A stretch of DNA of 64,000 bases from Pontederia crassipes (taxonomy: Eukaryota > Streptophyta > Magnoliopsida > Commelinales > Pontederiaceae). The stretch lies in assembly GCA_030549335.1 (NCBI GenBank), contig CM060194.1:72514077-72578076 (forward strand), in the 5' to 3' direction. The notes under the pieces are model-generated. The model worked only from the letters and a program-made list of their open reading frames with translations. It had not been told where the DNA came from and ran no database searches. Position numbers and translations under genes: made by a program. Shown here piece by piece: positions 22,573 to 35,059 of the stretch (its first letter is position 1; every line of letters begins with the position of its first letter).

Positions 22573-23152
22573 TTTAATGGAGCTCTTACCCATTAGGAGC
22601 CTCCTACTGTCCTACCCATTTCATTAGTCATCCAATATGATCGGATGACTCAACATTTTAGGCGTCGTTCACAACAAAAATCCTCTAAACCATATGTGAA
22701 CCGGCTAGGATTGAACAAAAGGGCCCAAACTCGTGTGATTCCTTTTCATTTGCTCGACTTGTGATGCCTTGACTCCATAGTCTCCACCTCCTCCTCGTGT
22801 CACTAGTGTCATCATGATCATTGACTACTTGATGCCTGGTCGCCACTCTCGTAACCGAATGATGCCTGCGTGAGCGCACTTGCTCGTCTCCTAGTTGACT
22901 CTCCCTAGCTTCTTCTCCCCTTCTTGTTCATTGCCTGATTGTTGTCGTTGCCTCCTACTTGTCGCCTGGTCACCATCGTCGGCATCTCTTGCTCATGATT
23001 TGGTCACCACCTTCATCACCAGTTGCTCGCCGCCTCGTCGCCATAGCTGTCGCCTCTTGCTCTCTGTCTTGCCACCACTAGCATCCTCCTGCTCGTCAGC
23101 TATACACCACCACCTTCGTCGAACCATCTCACCACCATCGCAATGTTGTTAG
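22573..23152. mobile_element. Fragment related to the Mutator-like element at 56157
   Basis: The left end AATTTAATGGAGCTCTTACC...CCTACTGTCCTACCCATT is a degenerate form of the left end of 56157-57228 (GTTTAATGGGCCGTCCTACC). It is followed by a GC-rich run of CTCGTCGCC/CACCACC-type degenerate repeats. No right terminus is found; the fragment stops where AT-rich CGAACCGG sequence begins. Confidence 0.4.
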
Positions 23153-24337
23153 GACCGAACCGGACAACGACTCGGATAGGTGTCCATTCAGGTCGAACCT
23201 GTCAAACCGATCGGTCGAACCAGATAGTAATAAAATATTATATTTAATATGGTATATTAAATTAAGCTATTATATTTTGAATATATACCTATAACAAAAT
23301 GTAATTATACAAAAAATAACAATCATAAATCATAATTTTTAAATTTAAGATTTGATGTTAAAATTATTACACGCTTAATAAATGAAAATCTTATTGAATC
23401 TCATTATTATATATAAATTTTCTATTCTTTAATTTTTTTATAAATAATTTTTCCAATATATTATGAAAAGATTATATATTCTATAGATAAATATATAGTA
23501 TAATTAGTGATTTATTAAATTTGAACCTATTAAATATTAAATTAAAGACATTTTAAATTTGTGTATATATATTTTTATATATAATACTATACTATATTAA
23601 GTATGTTATAGTTTTATTGTATATTATACATATATTAAGTATGTTATAGTTTGCACCATTCATTTCTAACTAATTTATCTAGTATAACAAAGATTATATA
23701 TAATATAATAAATATATAATTAACTTATATTATAATATACGTTTATGATATTAAAGTTTTGAATAAAATAATAATACATAAGTTAAAGTTCAAAACTTAG
23801 TAAATTCTAGACTAAACGAAGGAAAAAAGAGTAAGCAAGATGTATAAACATAGTTTCACATTCATAATACTAGTAATATATGAGCAATGGGACAACTATA
23901 AATAAAGGAGGATTCTAGTGGACTATGTATTGCTTTATGGAGAAAGTCCATTTTTTAATATTTTCCATATTTATTATAATAAATTTTATAAAATTATTTC
24001 TTAACAAAAGAAATAAAAAAAATTAATTGGCCCAAGAAAAAAATTAATTTGACTCAATAGGCGGTGTTTGGTTAAACTTATAAATCACTCAAAATGACTT
24101 ATAAAAAAATTTAATTTTTTTCTATTTGGTAATTGAAAATAAGAGTTAATAAACACTTATTGTATTTACTTATAAATCTAAAAAAGATAAGTTGGGATTG
24201 TGTGAGAAAAAAATGATTTGTTTGATCAATGAATGTAAAAATTTGTCCTTAGAATATATATATATATATTTATTTACATATTTTCTCTGTTACAATATTA
24301 AGAAGTTTTTTATCAATTAAAAATCTCCATTCATCGC
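23153..24337. other. AT-rich repeat-derived spacer
   Basis: It opens with GGACCGAACCGGACAACG and related GGTCGAACC motifs, similar in kind to the ends at 6265-7235. The rest is very AT-rich with no gene. Confidence 0.45.
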
Positions 24338-25147
24338 GGGTGTGTTTGGTTCTTGAGCTAGAACTTGGTCCAAGTTCTAGAATTTTGGGCAAACACATTA
24401 TGTAATGAGAACTTGCACGTGATGTACGGCTAGAACTTTTGACAAAAAATTTCAGTCGTAAGTTCTTGCTAATTGCAAGAACAATCTTTTTTTCTTATTC
24501 TAATAGGTCTAAAAGTATATATTATATATTATATGCATATATTATAATATGTATATATTATATACATATATTATATTTATTTATTACTTATACATTATCA
24601 TCAATTTATCATTTATTTAGGTCTACTAACAAAACAATGCATTTATTATTTATTAGTGTTATAATAAAATAAAATTTTCATTATTATTATTATGAAAAAT
24701 ACATTTTCTTTCTTAAATGTTGACGCAAAAAATTTATTTATTTTACTAAGCATATATCATATTAAAAATAACTAGTCTTATATTACAATAATTATTAATA
24801 TAATTAATTATTAATTATGGTATTCTAAATAAGCTATAATTATATGATTATTTTCTATAAATATGATGTTAAGTTTTCTTTTATATTTCAACTTTAGTTA
24901 TTAATTAGTTTACCCTAATTTTTTCTATCTAATTTGTTAATTATAAAAATAATTTTTATAAATAATAAAATATATCTTTAGTTTTTACTTTTTATTTAAA
25001 CATCAACTAAAACTTATCTATCAAATCAATTTTTAAAATTTTTATTATTATAATTTTTTATCCAAACACTAATCTAAACTTTTATTTCTAATCGATTAGT
25101 TCTCGAGAACCAACTTTTTTTCAATGTTCTCGTACCAAACACAGTCG
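24338..25147. mobile_element. Possible decayed Tourist/hAT-like element
   Basis: GGGTGTGTTTGGTTCTTGAG at the left faces CTCGTACCAAACACA at the right, giving inverted TGTGTTTGGT ends. No matching target duplication is seen, so the call rests on the ends only. Confidence 0.35.
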
Positions 25148-26370
25148 AGTACTGTCACGGAAGCTCGTACAAAAATAAAAAAGGAAAGAGAAGAAAAAAA
25201 AACATTTTGTCATGCAATTTTTGTGATCCAGAGTGGAACACGTAAGGCCGCGAGATCATGTTGTGTTCCGCCATTGGACAGTTGCTGTGTGCCTACTGCC
25301 TACGTGCAAAGCTGGACTCACCTACTGGATTGTCTCAATTATGCATGCATACATCGAAGAACTAATAGTTAATTCTAATAATTAATTATTACTTTATAGT
25401 GATCAATGGATTGCATGATCACATCGGGAATAGTTCAGGGGTGTCACGTTGTGATCAGATGGTACTTTTAGTGATGTCAATCTTGATTAATTGACGAATC
25501 AAAACTACCAGGAAGCTGTTTAATTAATTATCGAATATAAAACTATCCCTTTTTAGGTGGTAACGAATGCGAAGCCCTCTCTCTCATATGTCTCGTTATT
25601 AATTCTATGCAGCAACATCGCGAAGGTGTTTAGATCATGTGTTAGTGCACTAACATAAATGCAGCTTCGCCGTCGCTATCAACAACCCCTCCATTGCCAT
25701 ACCTTTCCATGTGCCGTCATGTTCCAAGGTTGCCATCCATGTTACAGGGACTGTGGTCGCCTTCTGTCCCAACCATGCATATATATATATGCATTGCTTT
25801 ACTAATCAGTAATCACTGCCTATGTCGTTAAGTTTATAGATAATTACTTTGTATACATGCATTCAATCGCATGCATGTTCAATTAACCCTACTACATATG
25901 TCATGTGAGTAATTGATTATGTTTTACATTTTGACGTGAAACGAGGCTATTGCATGAAAGTTCCATGGATGTTTAGGGTGACCCAAGCCAATCATCAGTG
26001 GGTGCCACTTGAGTATTTAATTTGAAGGGCAACATAAATAAGAACACATAGTTAGCGAGAAACCTTACTACAAAAAAATTTTTTTGAAGTAAATGATTTA
26101 TACCCCAACTCCCCAACTTAAGTTGAATTGAAACTAGCTAGCTAATCAGTGCTATTGGCTAACCTTGCCTTCATGACCGATAATAATGTCCTCGTACGTA
26201 CAGATGAACAAGTGCATCAATCAGATGGAAACATTACACCTAATCCCGTTATTAAAAGTACATTAACATAAGTAGATGTCAAATCTCAATCATCAAAGAT
26301 CAGTTAATGGAGTTATAATTTTATGATTGATGGAGATTAATAGTACTTCTGAACTTAATTATTGAAGTTA

Positions 26371-26409
<39 letters not shown>

Positions 26410-29380
26410 TTTATGCCTGAACATCAGATTAATTGGATGAGCGATAAGTGTAGTTAAAAAAAAAAGAAATTTTCGAGTTTAAAATGCCGAAATATTTAAA
26501 GTCGAGTTTGAATCCGGAAAGTATAACAACTATGACCTATTTCTTTCTTAAACTGCATACCCTTAGACCTTAGTCCCTTACCCATAACCCAACGTGCTTG
26601 TATTTGTTAATTGCTAATTGCATGGCTGCATGCGTGCGCGAGGAGGTGAGGCTTGAACCAATGGATTTGGCTCGAGAGGACAAATCCCGAGAACAAATAA
26701 TAAAATAGCGACCATATTAATTTTCAGTGGCTGCAGTTGGGGGAACGGACAGCTGCCGAAAGGGGCTTCTTGCTTTGCTCGGTGCATGCACCCCTTGGTG
26801 CGAGGGAAGAGGATTGGTTGACTTGATTTGACATAAGATACTGATTGGTTGACTTGTGGGAAAATTTACTGACCCCTCTCTCTCTCTATATATATATATG
26901 CTACTAATTAATATAAAGTCGCATGTGATGACGCTAATTGTGGTTTTCATTTCTATACGGCACCAAATTTGAAGTCGAAAGGCAGCTTTCGTGCAGTAAC
27001 ATGTATTTTTAAGTTTTTTTATCTCATAGTAGATCTAACGTTTTATCTTTTGCAGAACCACACATGCAATTCATGCCCCGGTCCTTCCTAGAAATCAACT
27101 GTTGCCCAAGAAAGGCAGGTCCATGTAGCAATCTTGCCGGGCTTTAGAAGGGGGAAAGAAATAAATCGAATTCGTTTCTACTCATGTTGCAATAATTAAT
27201 CAAACCAGAGACAAAACGGATGCATATACTATAGAGTACGGTTTTTTGTTGTGCTCATACATTATAGCAAAAACCAAAATAAGAGGCATCTTTGTCGCGG
27301 ACATGTACGTACGCGAGCACATTGATCGATTCCCTCGTCAATAACAAATTATATACGTTCCTGTCCAAATGCAAACTATATAATTTCATTAATCCTGATC
27401 AACAAGAGAAACGGATGAAATAATTGTCGATTTGAACTCATGAGGAGAGTCATATATTTTACGTACGTAATTAATTTATATTTGCTATCTTGGACGCGAC
27501 ATCAAACCCACTTGTAGGTCTTGGATCGGATGCTATTAATGTTGCACCTGTCCTAGCTCCATATACATATACGCCTCTAGTGTTCATGGAGATAACAGGT
27601 CAGGTAATGAACTGTCTTCATATATTTTATGTACATTAAATATTGTCAAGTAGATCGGCTGTCCGTATGCTAAAAGTAGCAGCTTCATCCAGTGGCAGAT
27701 ACGACACTCATGTTGTTGTTCAATAGATTATAATACATGTCGCAGACGGTCACCATCCTCCGCCTGATACCGACTCCTAAGTCCTATCTCCATGTATATG
27801 TACACACGAGTATATATGTACGAATAATTATTTATCTATACAAAAGAAACTACGATGAAGTTGAACTCTTATATATCAAATGGTGACAGTAATCAAGTTT
27901 AATTGGCGTAATTATTTCAGAATCGGTAGAAACTAGTAATCCCAATTCTGATTTCTAAAATCGTTGCCATCAAGAAAATAAATTTTTTTAAACCCGTTTT
28001 CTTTCAAAACAGTCAGATGTTATTACACGAGATAACGAAAATATTGAGTAAATATTGACAATTACGGGCTCTGAATCTTCTTCTTCCTTCTTTTAATGTC
28101 TTTTTTTGTTGGTTGAAGGGCAATGGCCATGGTGCATGCATGCACATGGACGGAGGTGAGAATTATATATAGTTAGCCTAACTAGGTGAAGGCCACCTTC
28201 CAATACATATTGGCCATGCATGCGACGGAGAACGATATATTCGATGTCTTGGTAAAGAACAGTAGCAACAAAACAATAAACTAGAACGGCTGCAAGCAAT
28301 TAAGCAATTCGAGTCATGGTGCATTATGGGGTGCATGTCAATTAGTATCGCCATGGCCTATCCACCTTACAAGTCTCCGTCGCGTATATCTTTGGGTTTC
28401 GGCTAAGAGCTTCGGTACAGAGGTCGTACCGTGTGAGACAGCTTGGCCACCTTCTTCAGCTCTCGTCCCTCTCGCGCTCATGTCCAATTAGCCGGGCGTC
28501 GTTGGGGTGCCTTCTTATCCCCTTCTTCATTAATTTCCTTCACACCCTTCTTCTCAGTAGGACCAACACTTTTGATTGGACGTGGTCCTCTCATATTACT
28601 ACTGTGCCGCTGCGCAGGACCTATATATGCATATATTATGATGATTAGTTGATGTATCTATATACGTTAATATAAGCACAAAGATAAGAGTTTATTATCA
28701 TCTCATGAGGAATGAGATCTTTCTAATAATGAGGTGTTGTCCTTTCGGGATAAGCTTAGTAGCCACACATGAGTCTATTTTTTCGTTTTTCCTCAATGGT
28801 GATATACATACGAGTCTGTTTGAAAGCGAGTTGTTTATGCTTTATATATCCCTTTCGATATGAAACACCAATCTCCTGTGGCAAGGCACTGTTATGGAAA
28901 GCAGGACGTGATAACTTAAAATCTGTTGTCGTTGTTTTTTTATTTATTTTGCGAATCGTTATAAAATAATGACGATGTCATAAACATTGAAAAAAAAGAG
29001 TTAATGTCGTCTTCAAATATGGGCCCTAAGCTATTGTGCAATGGCTGTCGGCCCAAACAAACATAAATATTAGAGTTATAAAGTCTTGAATGGACTCCTC
29101 TAACCATATATTGGGCTGCGATCAAATAGCTCAGCCCAGCTTAATATATTAGCTCAGCCGAGCTTACGGAGTGTCATATAATATATTTAGGAGGTCACGA
29201 GGCGACATATCCTTCCACAAGACATCAAAAGCATGTTTACCATAAGTTACAAGATAATCTTAGATCTATAATTTTATTACACTCCGTAAAAATATGATTA
29301 ACCTCAAAATATGTTCAAATCGTGATAGAATGTGCCAAACATCATGAGTTTTTTTTAATGCATCATGTATATAGAGCTTT
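25148..29380. other. Low-repeat intergenic stretch without recognisable gene
   Basis: Moderate GC, several GCATGC-rich patches and few repeat signatures. Short frames (for example 26717-26950, 28433-28648) have no family features. It could hold a non-coding transcript or regulatory sequence, but nothing positive supports either. Confidence 0.45.
26374..26407. repeat. (AT)n microsatellite
   Basis: About 17 uninterrupted AT units. Confidence 0.95.
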
Positions 29381-29389
29381 TTTCTTCAA

Positions 29390-29640
29390 AATATTAATAA
29401 GATTCTTGGAGTCCCACTCCAATTGAATGTGTTCATAACCCAAAAGTTTGATAATGCCATATGCTACAATAAAACCCCCAAATCTCCCCTCCAAAACTTG
29501 CTTGTGTAGAGCTCCTCTACCCACAAAATAACTATTAGATGGATCTAATTACAAAGCTTGCACTCTTCCTCCCTCTACACCTTGTTGTTCTATGAAGGAC
29601 TCGTCCGTGTTCAATTCATTTGATCTTTAAAGGATCCTTG
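29390..29640 (-). pseudogene. LINE-type RNase H (RVT_3-like) fragment
   Basis: The minus strand gives LNTDES near the right edge, then, after a stop, LLGYEHIQLEWDSKNLINI toward the left. This spacing and the D...D residues match the plant non-LTR retroelement RNase H module (LNTDGS ... LEVESDS). A stop and other lesions are present, and no reverse transcriptase lies upstream. It is an isolated decayed piece. Confidence 0.45.
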
Positions 29641-30320
29641 GAATAATATTGAGTTACTAAGTAATAGAATTTGAATATTTTCACTTAAAAAAATAGCTCA
29701 GGGCACACAGGCAGACCAGCTCAAATAGCCCATACGCATGGAGTAGGACAATGGAGTAAGCTATCATTTGTCATTAATAATAAATCCATGTTTTGGACTA
29801 AAAAAACGGAGAAGAATGTATTAGAGTATATAGTATTTATGTAAAAGCCATTTTTATTCTTCATTATATAAAAACTATTCAGCCTAAGAAGTAATACAAT
29901 TATGTTATACATTTATTTGTCTTTTAATTTTATTTTTCTCTTATATACTTTTTCCACCTAACTTTTTAATGTTCTTTTACTGTATTCTTTATTTTGTGTC
30001 GTTTCCTATTTTTCTCTTATTTTGTTAGAAAAAGTGTTTATAAATAAATAATTTGGATCATATATTCTGGTTAATTTTTTACTTTTTAAAAAAAATGAAT
30101 GAACCCCACTGTGGATATATAATATATGGAATATTGAACAAATGTCCCACAAAATATTAATTAAAACTCCTGCTCCAACGAGTACTAATTTTTTTTCTTG
30201 CTTCATTATTATAAACATTGATATCGCCTCAGTATTAAGCTCTAATTTCAGAAGATTAACTTAAATCAAATATCATGGGTGGCTATATATCATTATAGAC
30301 AATATATTTAAGCTTAGTGT

Positions 30321-32117
30321 CACTACAAGAAAATTGAAATTTTTCGATGAATCATTTCCGACGGATAGAAATTTATCGCAATTTGCGATGGATTTTGCGA
30401 CGGATAGGTATCCGCCATAATTTTCGACGATCACAACTGTCGAAAATAAGAATAATAAATTATGCAATATTTATATTATTATTTTATTATTCAACGGTTA
30501 GGAACGTCGAAAATTTCGATGGGTTGTGAGCCGTCGCAAAATTTATTCGCAACGAATTTCTATCCGTCGAAAACGACCAATCGGTAAATAAAAATTTAAA
30601 TATTATATAATGTGAGTAATATTTTATTATTAATTATCGACGATTTAGACCGTCAGAAATATCGACGATATGTATCATTGGTAACTTTAAAAATAATTAA
30701 ATATTATATAATATATAGCGTCGTCTAATATGTAATGTAAGTGTTATTTTATTATTCTAATTACCGACGGTCTGGACCATCGAAAGTTCCAACGGTCCAG
30801 ACCGTCGGTAATTAAAAAATTAATTAAATATTGTAACCATATGTATTTTCATATATAATTAATTATCAACGGTTGGGACCGTCGATACTTCCGACGATCG
30901 TGATCGTCGATAATTAAAAATAATTAAATATTATATAATATATAATATCATCTAATATGTAATTTAATTAATTTTTATGATTACATTAAATATTATAATC
31001 CTAAATATAATAGTATATAATATGAGGTATATTTTATTTATTTAATTACCGACGGTCAGGACTGTCGATACTTTTGACAGTCTAAACTGTCAGTAGTTCT
31101 AATTTTATTCCCGCCCACCATCCCGCCAATTTTCTTATATTTAACTTTCACTCCTTCCTCCACTTTCACTCCCTCTCTCATTCCCACTTTCACTCCCTCT
31201 CTCTTCCCCTTCAGCTCTCGGCCTCTCCCCCTCCAACAGCAGCGTGACAGTTCGGCTCCCTGCATCGTCTCCGGCTCCCTCCTCTCCGATCTCTCACTCT
31301 CCCTTTCTCTGATCCGATCGCGGCCGCCTGCCAGCTGAGTCGGCCGCAGCTGGCCTGATCAGGCTGCTTGGCTGCTAGATCTGGCCGATCGCGACGCGAT
31401 TGGTAGACAACCGGCCAGATCAAGTCGTCTGGCGGCAAGATCTGGCCGGCCACGATGTGATTGGCCGGCAGCCGGGCAGATCTGGCCGGCCAAGATGTGA
31501 TTGGCCGGCAGCCGGGCAGATCTGGCCGGCAGCCGGGCAGATCTGGCCGGCCGCGGTGTGATCAGCTGCCAGGCGGCTAGATCGGGACGCCAGGCGGCCG
31601 ATCAGGCCACCTGGCTGCCGGATCTGGCCGGCCAGATAAGGCCGCCTGGCCGCCAGATCTGGTCGGTCGCGGCGTGATCGGCCAGCAGCCGGCCAGGTTA
31701 GCCCGCCTGGCGGCCAGATCTGGTCGGCCGCGGTGTGACCGACCGGTAGCCGGCTTATTCGGCCGCCAGCCGCTCTGATTTGGCCAGCTGCGATATGATC
31801 GGCCGCCAGGCGGCCAAATCCGGTTGCTAGGCGGCCTGATCTGGCCGGCGGCGGCATGATGGGCGCCAGATGGTCGGATTTTGCCGCGGGCGGCCGGATC
31901 GGCTGTCTGGCGGCGGGCTATTTTTTTATATTTTAAATTTTTTTTGCGACAGTTGCGGTCGTCAAATTTTCGATGGTTGCGACAGCCGTCGAAAGTTTCG
32001 AAAGTGTCGAAACTTCCAAGGAGTTTTTTTCAACCCGTCGAAAATTGTAATTTCCGATGATTTTCGGCAAATTATCGACAGTTTTGACCGTCTGTAATTG
32101 ACTTTTCTCTTGTAGTA
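30321..32117. mobile_element. Non-autonomous CACTA transposon, family A, 1797 bp
   Basis: Left terminus CACTACAAGAAAATTG; right terminus TCTCTTGTAGTA, whose last base is mutated from G. TGT precedes (30318-30320) and follows (32118-32120), a matching 3-bp duplication. Subterminal regions are full of CGACGGTC and GACCGTCG motifs. The core 31130-31920 is pyrimidine-rich then strongly GC-rich. There is no transposase; frames at 31420-31857 are repeat artefacts. Shares left end and subterminal sequence with 54001-55534 and 58136. Confidence 0.9.
31260..31920. repeat. GC-rich palindrome array in CACTA core
   Basis: Variants of GATCTGGCCGG, GGCAGCCGGGCAGATCT and the 15-bp palindrome GGCCGCCAGGCGGCC (31801-31815) repeat across the block. 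A matching array lies in the sister element at 54900-55110. Confidence 0.8.
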
Positions 32118-34002
32118 TGTGTCCTTAATTAAGAAGATATCTTAATTATTTCTTACAAATTTAAGAAATAAATTACCACCCAGATGAGAAAGGATTATCT
32201 CATGTGGTTTTTTTAATTATCCATATATATCATTTTCAAAATGCACATCTTATTATCTTATAGTACAGGTATAATTTGCTTTGTATGCCGACTTTAATTA
32301 TATAGCACCTCTCAAATATCATAAACTTGATTTTAATGTTTTTCAAGTGAATCATACATTACCGAGGTTACTATTAAATATGCTAATCAAACTTTTTGCA
32401 TAAAGCAATTGCCACGTACCTAATATCACTTGTGCATAGAGCTTCTTTAAAGAATTTTGTTCCTATATTGAAATACTGACTTATCAAACATAAGTGCTAA
32501 AAGATATCTTAGTATCTTGTCCAAATATTATATCTGATTCTAATGTAACATTGCTGAATTAACTTTTATCACGAACAATTTGAAAATGTTAGATGATAAT
32601 TCTCTTATTTTTCCTATTCTAAAATTTGAACGCAATTTGAGCGGATGCTATTTTGAATAAGTAAAATGTCACCCACATACTATTTAATCTTGTTTTTACT
32701 ATTCATTATTGATGTTCATATAATAATATAATTTATGCAGCACGAAATCAAATTGAAACATTATCACTGATATTCTATCTATATACTTTCTTTAACCAGA
32801 CCTTGACTATTTTATTATCTTTCTCTTTGGCTTTTTTTCTAGAAGTACTCACATTTTCTATAATTTGGCAATCTCGAACGTGACAATAATTTTAGAAAAT
32901 AATTTTTTTTCTTATGGACATCTGAAATTAAAAAAAATATTTCCACTGCTGATGCCAATTGTATGGAACAATGAATCAAACAATTCGTGTCTCTTTTCCC
33001 TTTTAGAATTTTGGATTGGGTTCGGCCCGACTGGGCCTCGGCCTCAACAAATCGACCTGCACGATTTGCTCGCCCGTGGAATCGGCCTCAACAAATGTGT
33101 ATAAAACAATTCGATTGCATTAACATCAGATAGATCAGAGACATGCTAAAGTCTCAATCGTTCGTTGAATGCTAAGTTTAAAATTTGGAGTCATCGTCGA
33201 TAAATTGGGATCGACACAAACAATAAAGACATACCAAAGTATCATCATCTTCTAAATGAGTTAATTCAAATATTTTTCACCGATTTTACGAGACTTCTCT
33301 ATAATAGAAGAAAGAATAAAAATGTAAGGGCAATAACTCATGGCAACATGTAATTCTTCTTCCGATGGACGACTACATGAAAAGAAAGGACCGAGTGGTA
33401 AAAGCTAAAGTCACACATATCACATTGCAGAAAGGAAAAGCAAAAAATAAGAATTGAAGGGGAGAGAGAATGAGAGAGAGAGAGAAAAAAAAAAAAGAGA
33501 AGGATAGAGAACATTTAAACCTTTTTTTCACTTTTTATTAAAAATGGCTTAGTGCTTACGCTACCATATCGTCCTCGTCGCATCATATCTTCTCCTCCAA
33601 AGTGTCCAATAATGGCGCACGTCCTTTTGTCTCCCCCCTTCTCTAATTTACCCACGTAGCACAAGCTCGGACCACCTACGGCTCGCACTCGCCATCAAAT
33701 TGAACCGCACCGTTCGGCTCGCTGTCGAGACACCGGTTCAATGCTTACGTATCGGTGACTGCCCATGGACAGGGACCAGCGGATGGGACTTCATGCCTTC
33801 ATCCCGCCCGACATGACACGTGGTGGCCGTTGGCGCCGTGATCGAGGTGATGCCGCTTTTTCCCGACCGGGCCGGTTCAGTGGGCCGATATCTTCTGGCC
33901 GTGGCATCTTTGTTTAATCACCCGGTTCGCATGAACAAACTTACAAAAGCGGATAAAAATATGTTACTGTACTTTCAGTGAAAACAGGGTGTTATTTTAT
34001 AG
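32118..34002. other. Spacer with a GC-rich promoter-like patch
   Basis: Mostly AT-rich and non-coding. A purine run lies at 33460-33505. From 33600 to 33910 the sequence is GC-rich and apparently unique, with a G-box CACGTG (33817-33822) and GGGCC motifs near 33868 and 33880; no coding sequence follows it. Confidence 0.45.
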
Positions 34003-34147
34003 AAAAAATGTTAAATCCTCTTAAAAATTTAGGTTAAAATCTTTTTATTATTAAAATTTTTTAAATGACCTTAAAAAGTTATTAAATTTACATTTATACT
34101 TAATTAAAGACTCAAACCTTTATATTAGGAGGATATAGCAAAACCCT
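34003..34147 (+). repeat. Short dispersed MITE-like repeat, copy 1
   Basis: It begins AAAAATGTTAAATCCTCTTA and ends GGAGGATATAGCAAAACCCT. The reverse complement of 42762-42915 has the same two ends and intervening CCTAAAAAGTT-like sequence. A further partial copy of the first end lies inverted at 34276-34316. Confidence 0.6.
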
Positions 34148-34356
34148 ATTTTATAATGATCCGAAAAAAAATTGGAGAAGCATTACTACATCTTCCAAAT
34201 TATCAGCCTAATAATCTATGGCATGCACTGTAATTTTATCAACTTTTTGGGATAGAATAATTACGTGTGTTAAGAAAATTTTTAAGAGGATGAGTGAAGA
34301 GGATTTAACATTTTTGTTACTTTAATTTGCAGGCCACAACAATATGCAGGTACGTA

Positions 34357-35023
34357 TGTCACGGAGCGTTTCCCGTGACACGAAGCGTGAAGTCTCGCGG
34401 CACCAATGCCGCTCAACTTATAGCCCTCGGCCGCTTAGCGCCGAAAACATGGAACACATGCAGCCGCCCCGCACTGCGTAATATTGCGGAGTACCAAGTT
34501 ATCCGTCCTTGGGGCATTTATTTTGTAAGGCCGTCCTTATGAATGGCCAAGTAGGTGACGTTCCCGTAGGATACGTCTTTTGCATCTTCAATATGTAACA
34601 AGACTCCTATACCTACGGTACACTTGGAGGAGTTCACTAGTGCCTTCCGAGGCCCAATGGTATGCTATGTTTCATCATATTTAATACAAGTAAGCTTTTC
34701 AATAATTTTAGTGTCATGGCCTTGAGCGTGGAGTGGCAACCAACATCGGTGTCCCTTCGTGGCGTCCCGTGGTCCCTTCGTCGCCCCTTCGGACTTTAAG
34801 CGTCCAAGCGCCTACATTAGTGCCGCAACGCGCTAATGCCACGGTCTCGTGACGAGTAGTCCAACACTCTAGTCATGTCCGTAATTGAATGCCTATAAGA
34901 GCGACTCTCGACATAGTCGTCTCGACCATAAAACTTCCGCTGCAAACTCAAAACAGGCTTGGCTAGGTGCCTATCCGCCTAGTCGCCGCACGTGATCTAG
35001 TGTCCGAGAATGACCCCGTGACA
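34357..35023 (+). repeat. LTR 1 of the gypsy array
   Basis: 667 bp. It is very close to LTR 2, with private C-to-T changes (for example GAAGTCTCG for GAAGCCTCG). Confidence 0.93.
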
Positions 35024-35025
35024 AG

Positions 35026-35037
35026 TGATATCAGAGC
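35026..35037 (+). other. Primer binding site, unit 1
   Basis: TGATATCAGAGC, one mismatch from the tRNA-Met complement TGGTATCAGAGC; unit 2 has the perfect form. Confidence 0.85.
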
Positions 35038-35059
35038 AGTTCTTCCTGCTCAGATTACC

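Noticed and set aside
24061..24337. Second transposon starting GGCGGTGTTTGGTTAAAC
   Set aside because: No matching right terminus or target duplication could be found.
26735..26820. Possible miRNA hairpin around GGTGCATGCACC
   Set aside because: Only short stems (about six pairs) and a small self-palindrome are visible.
31420..31857. 145-residue minus-strand frame in the CACTA core as a protein
   Set aside because: The sequence is a direct consequence of GC-rich GGCCGGCAGCCGGGCAGATCT-type repeats; other frames and the other strand are also open.
34327..34542. ORF starting just before LTR 1 as a host gene
   Set aside because: It runs straight into LTR 1 sequence that is repeated twice more and is not coding.
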